A stretch of 64,000 nt of DNA from Limnanthes douglasii subsp. nivea. Taxonomy: Eukaryota; Streptophyta; Magnoliopsida; Brassicales; Limnanthaceae. The stretch lies in the NCBI GenBank assembly GCA_036936605.1, contig JAUPFV010000004.1:137091473-137155472 (forward strand), written 5' to 3'. The notes beneath the pieces were generated by a model that was not told the DNA's origin, made no database searches, and saw only the letters and a list, made by a program, of their open reading frames with translations. The position numbers were made by a program, and so were the translations under genes. Positions within the stretch are counted from its first letter, which is position 1; each line of letters begins with the position of its first letter. This document shows positions 35,662-47,770 of this stretch, in pieces.

Positions 35662-38360
35662 ACGCCCAAATTCATCATTAGAATACTGATCCGCATTCTT
35701 TTCCAACAATATCTCACTTGGATCATCCTATGTTACTCAATAATATATTTATCTAATTGGGCGTCCTGATTCAATTGCCAATAGGTGAAGTGAAGAACCT
35801 TGTACACAATCAATGAACGATAAAATACTAAAGACATATTCCTCGTAATATGAACAATTGGACGCAATAGTAATCAAGTTATCGTCATCAATCATACATG
35901 GATCAATTATAATGTGTAGCATAAGAATAGTATGCAATATAATCAAACATACTACTTAAGTGTAGAATTATTTTCACATCATAGCCTTAGGTTACTTTCT
36001 TTCTCCTCTACAATGACTTCATTTTTTAAACATAGTGGTTGGTTAGACGCATTAAAATATTTGGAAAATTCAACTACCATATAGAGGATGATTAGTGTTA
36101 TTTTGAAACTTTTCCATAATATTGTATCTACAACTAATAGGAATATACGGCCTAACATGCTACCAAATGTGTCTATACAACCCACTAAAATTATGAGCCA
36201 GAATACCCATGATATCCAGATTATCACGAACTTTCTATATGTCAACATGTGTTCTTTTGTTTGTTGTTTATGCCATAGATTCCATTTTTACAGCTTTCTA
36301 TCATCTCTGGACTACTTACATACCTTTCCAATAACCCAAAAACACATGTAATATCTGACCTTTCCAAACTAGAGCATACATAATATTCCCGACAACGAAA
36401 GCATACAGAACCTTTTATACTTATTCAGTCTTAAAGCTTATCGTTGGACATTGACTTAAACTAAATTTTCTCTTTTTGCAATGAAGTTATTTAATAGTGT
36501 GCTAAAATTTAAACTTACTCCCACTAAACCTTTGATAATCATACTCATTAGTCGAGTTCATCTCAAAACCAAAAGAGAGACGATCGTTTTAAAATCAATC
36601 CACTTAGGTTGAGTATAACCTTTTGTTATATGGCACACTTTATCCTTTTCTACACTGCCTAAAAAAATTGTTTGGCTTTGCAAACCCATTTACAACCAGT
36701 CACATTTTTTCCTTCATGTAATGGGATAAGCTCATCTACCATGTTGTCTTGCACTGATTTATACTATTCCTTCATAACATTGATCTACAAGTGATACTCA
36801 AAACTTTTCATGACTTTATAAGAACACAAAAATACATTATACTATTTAAATATATAGTGTTTGTCCTATCTCTAGTGGATCTACTAAAGAGCACTATCAA
36901 CTTTGCACTTTCTTAATAAGGTAAAGTTCAAACTTCTTTGAATAATTTTATTTTGTTCCATATGTGGAACATAATATTCATCTTGAATGACTTAATTTTC
37001 TAAAAATACTTTAATGACTGATATTAAAACTAATATTTGATATTTGAGTACCAATCCAGAAACAACCTTTATTTTGGGCAATATGTTAACTTTATGACCA
37101 TTGTATCTTTGATCATTAATCCATCAACAACCTTCATTTGGGTCGATATGTTAGCTTGATGATTTATTTATACATGTTGAAACCTTTATGAATCTATATA
37201 GATTCTTTCTTAAAACGAAAAATTTGTTCCCGAATTCTTCCTTCCAAACTCAACATCCTGAAGAAAATTTATTGTTCCCGTCTTAAATATACTACTAGTG
37301 GAAGGATCATAAAACTTATAACATTTTGAATGATCAAAATATCCAATAAAATAACAACTAACTCTCTTATTGTCTAATTTATTTTTCTGAGACCTATAAG
37401 TCTTTGCTTCAGATGGTAATCCCCAGATGCTTTAAACCAGGTTTGCACCTAGTCCACTGCTCATATAAGGTCATAGTGGTTTCCATAGTGACAACTTTGA
37501 TGAGGACCAAATTATTCGATGGATAGGTCAGACAAATGAGTTATTAATCCAAAGTTTATTCTATATATTCTGATATAATAAAAATTAATAATTAGAGGTC
37601 TTTAATGGTGTAATAGGGGCTTGAATTACAGAAATGGGCCCATAGACCATGTAAGTCCACTAGGCCTATTTCTCGTATATATAGTCTTGTTGGTCTTAAA
37701 TGAAAGTGAATAAAATGTTATTATTGAAGTACTCATTCAAAGAATTTTTTATTTAAATAATACCAATCAGCTCAATTATCTCACTACAGCTCACCCAAAA
37801 TTTAATTGTTTCTTCTTTGATGACCAAAATGACCTTTGAACATCTTTGACACCATCAAACTCTATTGGGAATATAATCTACATATTTGATGGTTTCACCC
37901 CAAAGTGATATTAGTATAATTGAGTTATTTATCATATTTATAACCATATCATTTAGTGTTTGGTTTCGCCTTTCGGATATACCTTTCATGTTGCGTTATC
38001 TCGACATTGTATAGTGAGAATCTATACCATAATCCTCTAGGTATCTAGAAATTATTCATTGACGTTGTTCAACTCGTCTATCATATCTACCATAGTATTT
38101 ATCACCACAGTCAGATTTAACACGCTTAATTATTTTACCTACTTACTTATCAACTTTGGTTTTAAAAACTATGAAATTGTCTTTCTTATTTCTCATGAAG
38201 AAATTAGAGGTACCTGTAATGAGAAAAGTCACCTATAAATGATATGAAGTACTGTTGTTCATTCCATGATTCCTTAGGGAATGGCCCAGATATGTAAGTA
38301 TGGATCAATTCAAAGACATTTTGCTTTACGTACCTCATAGCCTTTTCATTTTGTATTGTT
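35662..38360 (-). pseudogene. Copia integrase, RT and RNase H relic
   Basis: At 38230-38350 the minus frame reads LIHTYISGPFPKESWNEQQY, the copia integrase start (LIHTDIxGPF), with the first catalytic aspartate changed to tyrosine. Further along are KRVKSDCGDKYYGRYD (SDRGGEYYGRYD) and SERRNQTLNDMVINM (AERRNRTLxDMVRSM). At 37240-37440 the frame SEAKTYRSQKNKLDNKRVS and GYFDHSKCYKFYDPS follow. RNase H lies at 35979-36248 (GCIDTFGSMLGRIFLLVVDT, ending NQPLCLKN). Stops and shifts occur throughout. RT is the least clear part, at 36300-37100. Confidence 0.75.
37490..37800. mobile_element. Probable small insertion in copia integrase
   Basis: Between the integrase C-terminal frame (NRV, right of 37830) and the following frame at 37470 lies about 300 bp with no coding match, although the two frames are adjacent in intact elements. 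It contains TCGTATATATAG and AATAAA and is bordered by similar CTTTGATGA sequences (37498 and 37818). It may be a solo LTR of a small element; the borders are uncertain. Confidence 0.35.
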
Positions 38361-38723
38361 TTCCCTTTTAATACATTTGATCTAAGTACTAAATTCTAAG
38401 TAATCAAGTGGGCGTAATAAAATATTTAACGACAAGCTTATCCATTGTACGTTAATGGATATTACTTATGTATTTGTGTCAAAGTTTACCTAATATCAGT
38501 TTTTCGATATAGTTTATCAAATATTTATATTTTCATTACTTGTTTGTGATGCTTAATAGTATTTTTATAAGTATATTTTATTATTCATTTTTAAATATCT
38601 AATGTATATGACATTATCATGTAAATAAAAAGTCATTTGGTTATTCCCAAACATCATTTAAAGCACCTTTTATAGGACAAAAAATCAAATTTCTATCGAC
38701 ATCTTTTAAATATAATAAATGTT

Positions 38724-38982
38724 CACTATAAAGTAACAATTGAAAATCACAAATGATATACAGTAAGCATAAAACTACCTTTACTTGATGGGTAGATCTT
38801 TCACAATCACTGAGGATTCAACTTCTTATTATATATTTAATAGAAATACAAACACTATAAAGTAACAATTGAAAATCACAAATGATATACAGTAAGCATA
38901 AAACTACCTTTACTTGATGGGTAGATCTTTCACAATCACTGAGGATTAAACTTCTTATTATATATTTAATAGAAATACAAAC
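38724..38982. repeat. 129-bp near-perfect tandem duplication
   Basis: Two adjacent units beginning CACTATAAAGTAACAATTG at 38724 and 38853. They agree apart from one visible substitution (GAGGATTCAAC versus GAGGATTAAAC). The host copia sequence around is heavily decayed, so the duplication is much younger than the element. Confidence 0.9.
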
Positions 38983-40359
38983 ATGGATGGTCACAACCAT
39001 ACGAACCCACCATATCTTTCCTACAACTGAAACTAAATTGATCTATGAATAATCCAGAGTTGTGAGATTACCGTTAGCTTTTATTGAAGCCTAGTACTTT
39101 CCACATCTCCTTTTGAGATGCCATTTTCTGTAAGAAAAACATCAAACTACAATAGGTGGGTCCTTATGTTACTTTCCTCAATAATCGAACCCTTATCAAA
39201 TGATCTTCCATAATTTTTTAGACATTCTTTTTTCACCATCTCCTCCTCCTAAGTAGCATAAGAACTAACTATCAACTTTTGACCTATTAGAACTACTTCA
39301 GGAATATCAATCTTAAGTGGTTTTAATTTTGAGGGATCACATACATCCCAAATAGGGTATCTTATTGTATTTTTTTCTGTAATCTTCATGGTGGAGAGTT
39401 GCAACGGTAATAACAAAATCTTAATCTTATCCTTGTTAAACATTGGTAAAATATTTCTTAATTGTTTTGAGAGACTCACTTGTATAGGTCATCTTAGTTG
39501 ATACAACTGCATGGAATTCAGGTATTCATTGTTTTATGATTGCCAAGATCCACCTATATGAATTCCCCACACATTAAATTCTCTCTTTTTCTTATGAGGA
39601 TTTTCTTTACTGAGGCTTGTGGGCATTTAATCCATAATAACAGTGCATGATCACAATCGTTCAAATATAATTCTATGACCTTTGTTTAGTGGAAACATTA
39701 AAACATCAAATAAAAACTAAGGTTATGTTACCTTATGGGTTATAGGTATTTAAAATAACTTTATATGTAACAAACCATACATACATACTTCACTGACATA
39801 TAACATTTACAGGTGTTTATACATGGTATATACATGTAAAACATAACAATACAATGATAATAATATACTTTTGGGAAACATACTAACACATATTTATTAG
39901 TTTTGAAAAAACCACCATTAAACTAATATTTTGATTTTTCAAGTACCAACGAAACCTTCTTTTGGGCTGATTCTACCTATTCTAATTAAAATAAACTCAA
40001 TGACTATTTTTTAGTAAATTCTCTCGAGTTCATGATTAATAATTCAAAGCATTGACATTTAGGCCATCAATACTTGAAATAAATTAATCTCTTGAATATT
40101 TTAGACTCTAAGATCACGAATCGATCAATTATCCTTTTTTGGATCGATTAATTAATTTTATGATTCACCTACTCAAATATGAACCTTAGTGATTCATATC
40201 CACATAAACATTTAAACAGAGAACTTATTTATACCACATATGCATATAAAATTCAGCATGTCCAAATACAAATCATGTGGTCACAGGTCATGTAAAAGTG
40301 AAGAAATACATTTTTTTTAAATTAAAAACATTAATTGTTTTTAAAATACTCAAAGTGCA
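38983..40359 (-). pseudogene. Copia gag region, strongly decayed
   Basis: By position between integrase/protease and the leader, this should hold gag of the minus copia. The minus frame at 39249-39479 (76 codons) is the longest, but I cannot match it to Gag with confidence. No zinc knuckle is visible. Confidence 0.35.
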
Positions 40360-40660
40360 TCGTTATAGTGATGGGTCTTCCGGGGCAGCGGGGATGCTTT
40401 TGTCGTTGGACCAGGCGGTCCCACCAGTTTGTTGTCACTAGGCCGCGCACCCAGCCAGCAAGGTTGTGCTGGCCATGTGGCCAGCTAGTGCTCCAATTGT
40501 TTTCATCTTGATAGGCGCGTTTGCTCGTAGCTACGAGCTATAATTTGCAGCCACACCAGTAAAGTGTTGCTGGACACGTTGAACGTCACTAAACAACCCT
40601 CAGCCGACACTAACAACAGGGGTTACTTAGAAAATTAGCCATTGTCCTCTCAATTCCGAC
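40360..40660. other. GC-rich island in the copia leader
   Basis: About 300 bp that is much richer in G and C than everything around it (GGGGCAGCGGGGATGC, GGCCGCGCACCCAGCC, GGCCATGTGGCCAGC). It contains the palindrome-rich CGTAGCTACGAGC. A minus-strand ATG near 40640 opens only a short frame with stops. Position fits the element leader, but composition does not; it may be a captured sequence. No function can be assigned. Confidence 0.5.
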
Positions 40661-40979
40661 TTAGTTTTTTTTTTCTAATTCTGAGTTTATTTGATGCAAA
40701 TTTTAGGGGAAAATCAATAATCAAATAAAGCCTTAAATTGTTTTAAAATATCCTAATTTTAATTTTTATATATTATTCTCAAAAATACATATCATTAAGC
40801 TTGTTTTTTATAAATAAATCAACCATAACATATTTTTTCTCTAAGATCATAAATACACACCCTAACTGATGTAATCAAACACATAGTTTAAATGGTGTGG
40901 ATTATTTACAACATTAAAAGAACATGATTTTTTTAAATTGATTTTAATATATATAAATAAACAATCTTACTGTCTGATT

Positions 40980-40991
40980 GTTCTAATACCA
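40980..40991 (-). promoter_or_regulatory. Primer-binding site of the 35-41 kb copia
   Basis: Minus strand TGGTATTAGAAC, resembling TGGTATCAGAGC (initiator tRNA-Met), two bases from the right LTR border. Confidence 0.7.
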
Positions 40992-40993
40992 AT

Positions 40994-41678
40994 TGATAAA
41001 AACTATTAATTCATTCAATAATTTTATATCTTACAAAATATGAGTCGATCTTTTGTGAGTTTCAGTACTACTAAAACAAAAGTGTAATTGTTACTTAATT
41101 ATAAAGTTGTTCGTATTGGCAATGATTTGTTCTGCTAGAATAGTAGGCGAATAGTTTCTATTGAGCTTCATCTTGAATTTCTTTTGATTTAAATTTCCTC
41201 TAATCTTGTAGAACACTCATCTCCAAAATTAAGAAAGTATTCATATAGAAAACAAATTGAAGACATAAAATGAAGTGAACCTATATATAGGGTTTTGTGA
41301 ATCTTTTGAACACAAAAATGACCGACGAATTTTAAATAATAATGAAGAAATTACCATCTAAATCTCTTATTTATAAATAATTCTATTGGATAAAAGCATA
41401 ACTTTAATTGCATTATATCACAACCCACTAAATTAACTTCTATCGATATAGCTTTCATATTTATAAGTTCGGTCTCATATACTGATATTTGGACCCATTA
41501 AACTAATTTCTATTAATATAGTCACCTTTTGATGTTTGGGCTCAATTTTCAAGGTAGCTCAAATTCAATCTGACTTTTACGCATATATTTTTCATAATAC
41601 TCATGTATAACTTTAATTTTTATTTAATTATATTTTAATATAATTTATTTATTGTTAATTCAACGTGTTTATGATAAT
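40994..41678 (-). repeat. Copia LTR, right copy (5' LTR)
   Basis: Partner of 35018-35661. Starts TGATAAAAACTATTAATTC next to the primer site and ends near TTATGATA. Some 40 bp longer than the left copy because of small indels. Confidence 0.8.
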
Positions 41679-43497
41679 GTCGTTAGTACATGGCCTTATA
41701 ATAATAAAAAATCCAATATTTTTTTTATAATTGTTTTGATTTTATTTATTTATTTATTTTGTAATATACTTCTGAAAATAAATAAAAATATGTTTGAACT
41801 TTTATTAATGTCTTAAATATTTATTAAATTTATATTTAATATTATGTTTATAAATTAAAAAACAAGTATTCCCAATATCATTCATGATTATGATGCAAAA
41901 TTTAAATAATATTATAATAAAAAAATAATACAATATTTCATGGATGGATTTCAACGGCATGACACCTTAATTATTGAATATTTATAATCTTTAACTTCGT
42001 GAATAGAGATTTGAACCTCTCATTTAAATAATCATCTCATTTCTTGTATAAAAAAAATCATATAGTTTCGTGGCCAATTTGTTAACTTAAATAATAAATT
42101 CAACGAACATTGCCAAATTCACTTGTTCGAAAACGGAAAACTCCAAATACAAGAACCCAAAATCGGATACGAGAATCCAAGTGATGTGTATGTGGTTAAT
42201 GTGTCACTCTACTATCATATTTTATCATCCAATACGATATATTCATGCAAAGTCTCAAATTATTATATTTGATTGAATATTATTTATTAGTACGTAGTCT
42301 ATTTTGAACGATACTAATAAAGTACTCATAAACTATTTATCTATCACATCTTATTTTATATATGGATGATGAAGAACAATTAATATACAGGTTGCCATTA
42401 TCCAAATGGTCTCGCGAAGTTTCTACGAGTTAAATAATGATAGGTTTAAAATATTAATCCAAAAATAGTTTAACCAACCAATTAAAATGTTGGAAATGTT
42501 ATTTTAAATATGAGTATGACACGTCTAAAATTAATGAGATTAAATTAAGCATACTTAATATTAAATATCATGTCAGAACCGAGTTTTACATATAATATAA
42601 AGATAATTTATAAATAAGTAATATAAGAATCTTTTTAAATGATATTTTATTTTTTAAAGGTTTAATTATAATTTTATGGTTGTGTACAAAGAAAAACAAA
42701 ATCGTGCTTTATGTTAGATCCTTTTTACGGGAAAATGAATACTTTTTTAAATCTTAGTTTAAACAATTTTATGTTAAGATATTCTTTTGGTGTGTTTTAA
42801 GATTTGCAGTTAATGAAATCATAATTAATTTTGAATAAAACAAATATAGTACTTCCTGTATATGATATTTTGAACTAAAGAAGATATATAACTCGGCCAT
42901 TATTTCTCCTACAATATTATATTTCATACTCAAAATTAAACAATTTGTTTTAAAAATTTAAATTTAAATAACTTTTATCAAATACTAACATTTAAAATGA
43001 ACCATCTGAACACCACTAGAGCTATCGCTTATGCGTCCCAACCAAAATTTTATCTAGTAATCGTAATATAATTTAGTAGGCAGGTAAAAGTATTATGATT
43101 TAATAATAATAAAATCATATTAATCTACTAGTAAACCCAACTAAACAAAATAACTATAATTTCAAAAATCATAATCTTTGTTAAAAATTTGTCATTCAAA
43201 TTGGTCAAATGTTGTTGTGTTTGAAAGCATTAAAATATATTTACACAGCGGAAAGAAAATAACTAAATAAAAATAAAAGAAAAAATTATAAAAATTTACA
43301 TGAAAAATCTTACGACGTGAAATGAAAATGGACATGCGGCCTCGAACAAAACTAGAGACTACAAGATTATAACTTTTTACACTCATAAGCGTAAGGATCT
43401 CGTTTTTTTTCTATATTTCTATCTCTCTCTTTAGCTCATTCATCATAAGTGTTTTTCAAATTGGTTTGATATTATACTCCACAAATCATCTCATTTT
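41679..43497. other. AT-rich non-coding stretch
   Basis: No supported gene. A minus-strand open frame at 43192-43386 is F/Y/I-rich chance sequence. The last 300 bp may include part of the 3' LTR of the next copia element. Confidence 0.4.
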
Positions 43498-43565
43498 TGT
43501 TATAATTAATTTAATTATTATATAAGATAAATTAGTCAATTAATAATTAAATCAATTCTAACAAA
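43498..43565 (-). repeat. Short 3' LTR-like end of the copia
   Basis: 68 bp bounded by TGTTATAATT and AATTCTAACA, i.e. LTR-type inverted ends, directly after the purine tract. Much shorter than a normal copia LTR, so probably deleted. Confidence 0.4.
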
Positions 43566-45030
43566 TCCCTCATATAAACTCGATATGCCTCAAAAGCAAC
43601 CAACTTAATCTTCTAGTGTTTACACTCCAAGTGAACTTCGGCACTTAACAAACATCTCCAACTTCACTGGCTTGGTCATTATATCTGCAACTTGTTCTTC
43701 TGTTCCACAATAAATCAGCTTCACAACTTCTTGATTTGTAAGATCTCGTAGATAATTATACTTTACATCGATATGCTTTGTGTGCCTATGCACCACCGAA
43801 TTCTTCGAGAGTTTGATCGAAGAAGTGTTGTCACAATAGATATCCAGACACTCAGATTGTTCAGATGTGATTTATTCCATAATTTTTTGAGCCAAACACA
43901 ATGATAAGCACAAGATGTTGCAGCAATGTACTCTCCTTCGGTTGTAGACAAAGTAACTACCTTGTGTTTTCTTTAGCTCCATCTTATTGCAGCTTCATTG
44001 AACATAAAAACATAACCTGGAGTGCTTTTTCTATTATCGAGATCACCAACATAATCATTGTCTATGTATGCTTTCATATTTATCTCTCATCCTCTCTTAT
44101 AAAAAAACCAAACTCATTGTACCTTTTAAGTATCGCAGAAGTCTCATAGGTCTATGCATATGTTCCTCCATTGGTTTGGCCATAAACCGAGACAATAAGC
44201 AGATCACATACATCATGTTAGGTCTTGTAACTGTGAGGTACATTAGACAAACCACCAAGTGCTTGTATAGAGTAACATCAACTTTTTTTCCAGCTCCTTC
44301 CTTTAAGAGTTTAGAACCTGGGATAATTGGATTTTTTACACAATTACAGACTGCCATGTCAAACCTTTCCAGCACCTCATGAGCATACTTTTTCTATCTT
44401 AAGTGAATTCCATATTGGTTTTGATGAATTTCAACACAGTCATCTTAAATTCTCGTGTCATTGACAACTTAGACTCTTTAATGAACTGTTTATCATTTCC
44501 AGTTAAAATTAAATATTCTACATAGAGACTTACCATGATATACTTTACTCATTCTCTTTTAATGAATAATGTGTGATTGTGACTACTTCTGTCGAATCAT
44601 TCTTGCTTGAAATACCTCTCTACCCGAAAAAACCAAGCTCGGGGAGCTTGCTTCAAGCCATACAAAGCTTTCTTGAGTCGATATACTTTATCTTCTTCAC
44701 CTTTTTTACAAAACTATCGTGTTGATCCACATACACCACTTCTTTAAATTCTCCATATAAGAAGACACTTTTTACATCTATCTGATATACTTTCCAACTT
44801 TTGTGTGCAACAACAACCAATAAAATTCTGATTGTATCCCATCTTGCAACCGGTGCAAAGACTTCATTATAGTCAATGTCTTCTTATTGTGCATATCATT
44901 GCACCACCAATCTTGTTTTGTATTTATCCACTTTTCTATATTTATTTAATTTAGTCTTAAAAACCCATTTAACCCTCATTTTTTTGCATTAGCGGGAAGA
45001 GTTACAAATTCCCATTTGTTGTTTTTCTTA
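43566..45030 (-). pseudogene. Copia RT-RNase H, - strand
   Basis: RT is clear at 44470-44680: [14 protein letters not shown] and, at 44480-44525, LYVEYLILTGNDKQF, where the catalytic YVDD reads YVEY. RNase H at 43760-44110 reads YVGDLDNRKSTPGYVFMF and TLSTTEGEYIAATSCAYHCV (consensus YAGDxDxRKSTSGYVFxL; xLSTTEAEYIAxxxAxxEAxW), ending near the usual HTKHIDVKYN-type motif in another frame. The minus frame at 44097-44375 (92 codons) carries VCLMYLTVTRPNMMYVICLL (LIYLTxTRPDIxYAVxxLS). Several frameshifts. Confidence 0.85.
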
Positions 45031-45900
45031 ATGGATTCTATTTCACATTTCATTGCTTCAATCCTTTTTGTTTCTTTGACAGATTCTTTAAAGCGCATCG
45101 GATGAGCATGAGACATAAATAGTGCCAATTTCATTTGTACTTCAGTCTCTTTATCTGAAATCATTTCTCCATTTTCATAATCTTGCATCCATATTGGTGC
45201 TCAATGACCTATGCAACCAAAAATTCTGAAATAGCCCACATTTGGTTTGATTCCACTTTAGCACTCTTCTGGAACCATATCACTACCTCACTTGATACAC
45301 TTCTATTCAACACATAACACGTCCACTTAGCCACCTCATCCCAAAACAAATATGGCATACTTTTTTCTGCGAGTACACATCTGACCATGTCCATGATTGT
45401 GCGATTTCTTTTCTCGGTTACTCCATTTTGCTGAGGAGTGTAAGCAGCAGTTTGTTGTCTTCTGATTCCATTTTCTTCACAAAATTAGTTGAATCTATTT
45501 GAAGTAAATTCTCCTCCTTTATTAGTTCTCAGACGACATATAAATTTTCCAGCTTCGTTTTCGATAAGGCTTTTGAAGTTTAAAAAAAACAATAAAAACT
45601 TCATTCTTTTGTGACAAAAAATATATCCAAATTCTATGACTATAATCATCTACCAACAAAAATATGTACCTTTTTTCCACTCTGAAAAGCAAGAGATATC
45701 GGTCCACATAAGTCTGCATGAACAAGCTTCAATTTCTCTATTGCTCGCTAGTGATTTTTCTTTGGCATCCCGATGTTGCTTTCCAATATTGCACACTTCA
45801 CACACTTTCGTTGCCTCTTTCATTTGAGGTAATCCATTTACCATTTTATTTTCTTGCATATTCTTAATGTATGTGTTGCTCAAATGCCCATAACACTTGT
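45031..45900 (-). pseudogene. Copia integrase, - strand
   Basis: Begins with the gag-pre-integrase CVCNIGKQHRDA-like motif at 45650-45883 (EVCNIGKQHRD; consensus CxxCxxGKQHRxxF) and continues LMWTDISCFSEW, FLLVDDYSHRIWIYFLSQK (consensus FxxFIDDYSRxxWVYFLxxK), and TQMVRCVLAEKSMPYLFWDE (ARxMLxxxxxPxxFWxEA). It integrates the DNA copy in active elements; here frames change at least four times. Confidence 0.8.
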
Positions 45901-45901
45901 G

Positions 45902-46347
45902 TCATAAACCCAATAGCTCATCATCTTCTACTTTTAAACATGTATTTAGACCAAAGTTTCTAATTGTAAATATAGTGAACATGCAATTTATTGTCATTGT
46001 AGAGTTTATAATCAAAACTTTACGAGAATGGTAGATTTTGCATGCTCCTTGGTCGATCAAAATTGTTAAACCCTTTTCTTGAATTTTCCCAACACTCAGT
46101 AGATTATTAATCAATTCTGGAACATAAACACATATGTTAATATTTGAGTCAACCCTTCGACTTCAAAATTCACATTTTCTTTTCCTATCACCTCAATTTG
46201 TGCGTTATACCCTAGTTTTACTCCATGTCTAAAGTTTTCACTGAACTCAACAAACCAATCTTTGTTACCTGTCATATGATTTGAGAAACCAGAATCGATA
46301 AACCAAATCTCTTTATCTTCAACCCCTTTGATATTCGTATGAGCCAT
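45902..46347 (-). pseudogene. Copia aspartic protease and linker, - strand
   Basis: Minus frame at 46111-46347: WFIDSGFSNHMTGNKDWF matches the copia protease (WxxDSGCSNHMTGxxxxF), with phenylalanine after DSG in place of Cys/Ala/Ser. The following frame at 45902-46114 reads INNLLSVGKIQEKGLTILI, the usual NLLSxGQLxExGYxVxF linker before integrase. Confidence 0.85.
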
Positions 46348-47217
46348 TAAAAGTAATTCTTCTCCTTCATCAAACTTGACATAAGTTTCTCTTTTTTCTC
46401 TATTTGGGCACTCGTATTGATAGTGTCATAACTTGTGAAACCTGAAGCACTCAATGTGAGCTCTGTTAATAGTCTATCCTCTTCCGCCTCTTCCCCTGCC
46501 TCTCTAGAAATTACTCCCCCTCTACTAAAATTACTTCTTCCACTGCCTTGTCCATAGCTGCGATCACCCTCGAATTTCAGTACTTGTTCTTCAGAGACCT
46601 TGTGTCGTAGCTTCTGTCCATGAACAAGTAATGAGCTTTGCAACTTATCGACTGTTATTTGATCAATATCTTTTGACTCTATAATTGAACATACAATATA
46701 ATTGAAATCGTCCATCACCGTGCGTAGGATTTTCTCAAAAATATTTACATCTTCCAATTCTTCTCCACAGTTTCTCATATCATTTGCGATGACCATGACT
46801 CTTACAAAATAATTTTTCAATGTCTCATCCTTCTTCATCTCCTCTGTTTCAAAAAATGTATGAAGCCTCTGGAGTTGAGCACGCTTCACTCTTTCATTGC
46901 CATGATACTTGGTCTTCATTGCTTCCCAAAAGTTGTTTGGATGTCTGCTTTTGAGTAATGGTCTTCAAAATAGTCTTGTCGATGGACTTAAACTTATATT
47001 TATTTGCCTTCAAATCTTTAAGCCTAGATTCATCCAACATTTTTTGTTGCACAGCTGTAAACAATTCACCTTCTCCAAGTTCCGTGTGATCTGGTTGAAT
47101 CACACACCTGTACCCTTTTGAACGCAAGAGATTCTCCATGAGTAAACTCCAATGATCGAAATCTCCATCGAATTTGGGCACACATGGGGCACTGAAATTG
47201 TTTGAATCAAATGCCAT
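46347..47217 (-). pseudogene. Copia gag, - strand
   Basis: ATG at 47217 begins MAFDSNNFSAPCVPKFDGDF, DHWSLLMENLLRSKG, the standard start of this copia type (PxFxGxNYDxWxxxMxxxLxxxG). The frame runs to 46894, then shifts to 46919-46347, which holds TKYHGNERVKRAQLQRL and FETEEMKKDETLKNYFVR (LxxEFExLxMxExExIxxYFxR). The zinc knuckle is read in a third frame as ECFRFHKL, stop, HYQYECPN; its second cysteine and glycine are lost. Gag packages the genomic RNA; this copy is inactive by few lesions, so it is younger than the 35-41 kb copia. Confidence 0.88.
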
Positions 47218-47571
47218 TTTTCACACTTTCTTCACACTCTTGTTTCATACTTTCTTCACTATTTCTTCACTCAAACAAGCATTCCTCACTATTTTTTCAC
47301 TCAAACATTCTTGCTTTACTCAAACACATATTTCTTTCACTCAAATTATTTTAAGCAAATACCTCACTTTTTATATATCTCACTCAAAGAGATCACTCAA
47401 ATTGTTTTACTCAAACACACATACCTCACTTCTGTATGTGTTTCACTCAAACAAATCACTCAAATTATTTCACTCAAACACACATTCCTCACTCAAACAA
47501 ATCACACAAATTGTTTTGCTCAAACATACATACCTCACTATTTTTGTGTTTCACTCAAAAAGATCTTGTTT
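47218..47571. repeat. CACTCAAA-rich leader repeats
   Basis: The leader between gag ATG and primer site is built of many irregular copies of TCACTCAAA followed by CAAATCAC, CATACATACCTC or TTATTT (for example 47391-47540). Long plus-strand open frames here (47174-47578, 47311-47736) are by-products of the repeat. Confidence 0.8.
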
Positions 47572-47583
47572 GCTCTGATACCA
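47572..47583 (-). promoter_or_regulatory. tRNA-Met primer-binding site
   Basis: Minus strand TGGTATCAGAGC, exact match to the initiator tRNA-Met-complementary site of many plant copia elements. Fixes the LTR border at 47584. Confidence 0.9.
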
Positions 47584-47770
47584 TGTTATAATTTATATCT
47601 CTCACCAACTAATGTTGTATTGTACTCTTTGGGTCTGCAGACCCGCACGGTCTTGCTCCTTGGATCACTCCCAAAAGGTCTCACATTAGTCGAAATATTT
47701 CATTCACTTATATATCGTATATTATTTTTAGTCTAAGAGATGTGGGATAAATGACCAAGTTTACTCTTAA
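47584..47770 (-). repeat. LTR (5' LTR) of the 43-47 kb copia
   Basis: Starts TGTTATAATT and ends CTCTTAACA on the plus strand, with LTR-like inverted ends. On the minus strand it is preceded by a purine tract (TTTAAAGGAGAGTG), which would be the priming tract of an element lying to the right, so it may also be a 3' LTR shared with the fragment at 47771-47990. Confidence 0.6.

Larger units (their letters stand above)
35018..41678 (-). mobile_element. Nearly complete Ty1/copia retrotransposon, - strand
   Basis: Two diverged direct LTRs (35018-35661 and 40994-41678) enclose a minus-strand copia interior. The primer site next to the right LTR reads TGGTATTAGAAC on the minus strand, two changes from the tRNA-Met-complementary TGGTATCAGAGC. 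LTR termini read TGTCATAAGC...TTTTATCA, with the outer TG mutated in one copy. Target duplications are not recognisable. LTR divergence by eye is large, so the insertion is old. It holds a later 129-bp tandem duplication and an insertion in integrase. Confidence 0.82.
43498..47770 (-). mobile_element. Ty1/copia retrotransposon, - strand
   Basis: On the minus strand: LTR-like end (47770-47584), exact tRNA-Met primer site (47583-47572), leader with short repeats, gag from ATG at 47217, protease, integrase, RT and RNase H, then a purine tract (TATGAGGGATT) and TGTTAGAATTGATT at 43565, the start of a short or deleted 3' LTR. The two LTR-like ends share only their termini, so one of them may be rearranged. 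Confidence 0.8.

Noticed and set aside
47174..47736. Two overlapping plus-strand open frames of 134 and 141 codons
   Set aside because: They run through the CACTCAAA repeats of a copia leader and are antisense to gag. Repeat structure accounts for their length.
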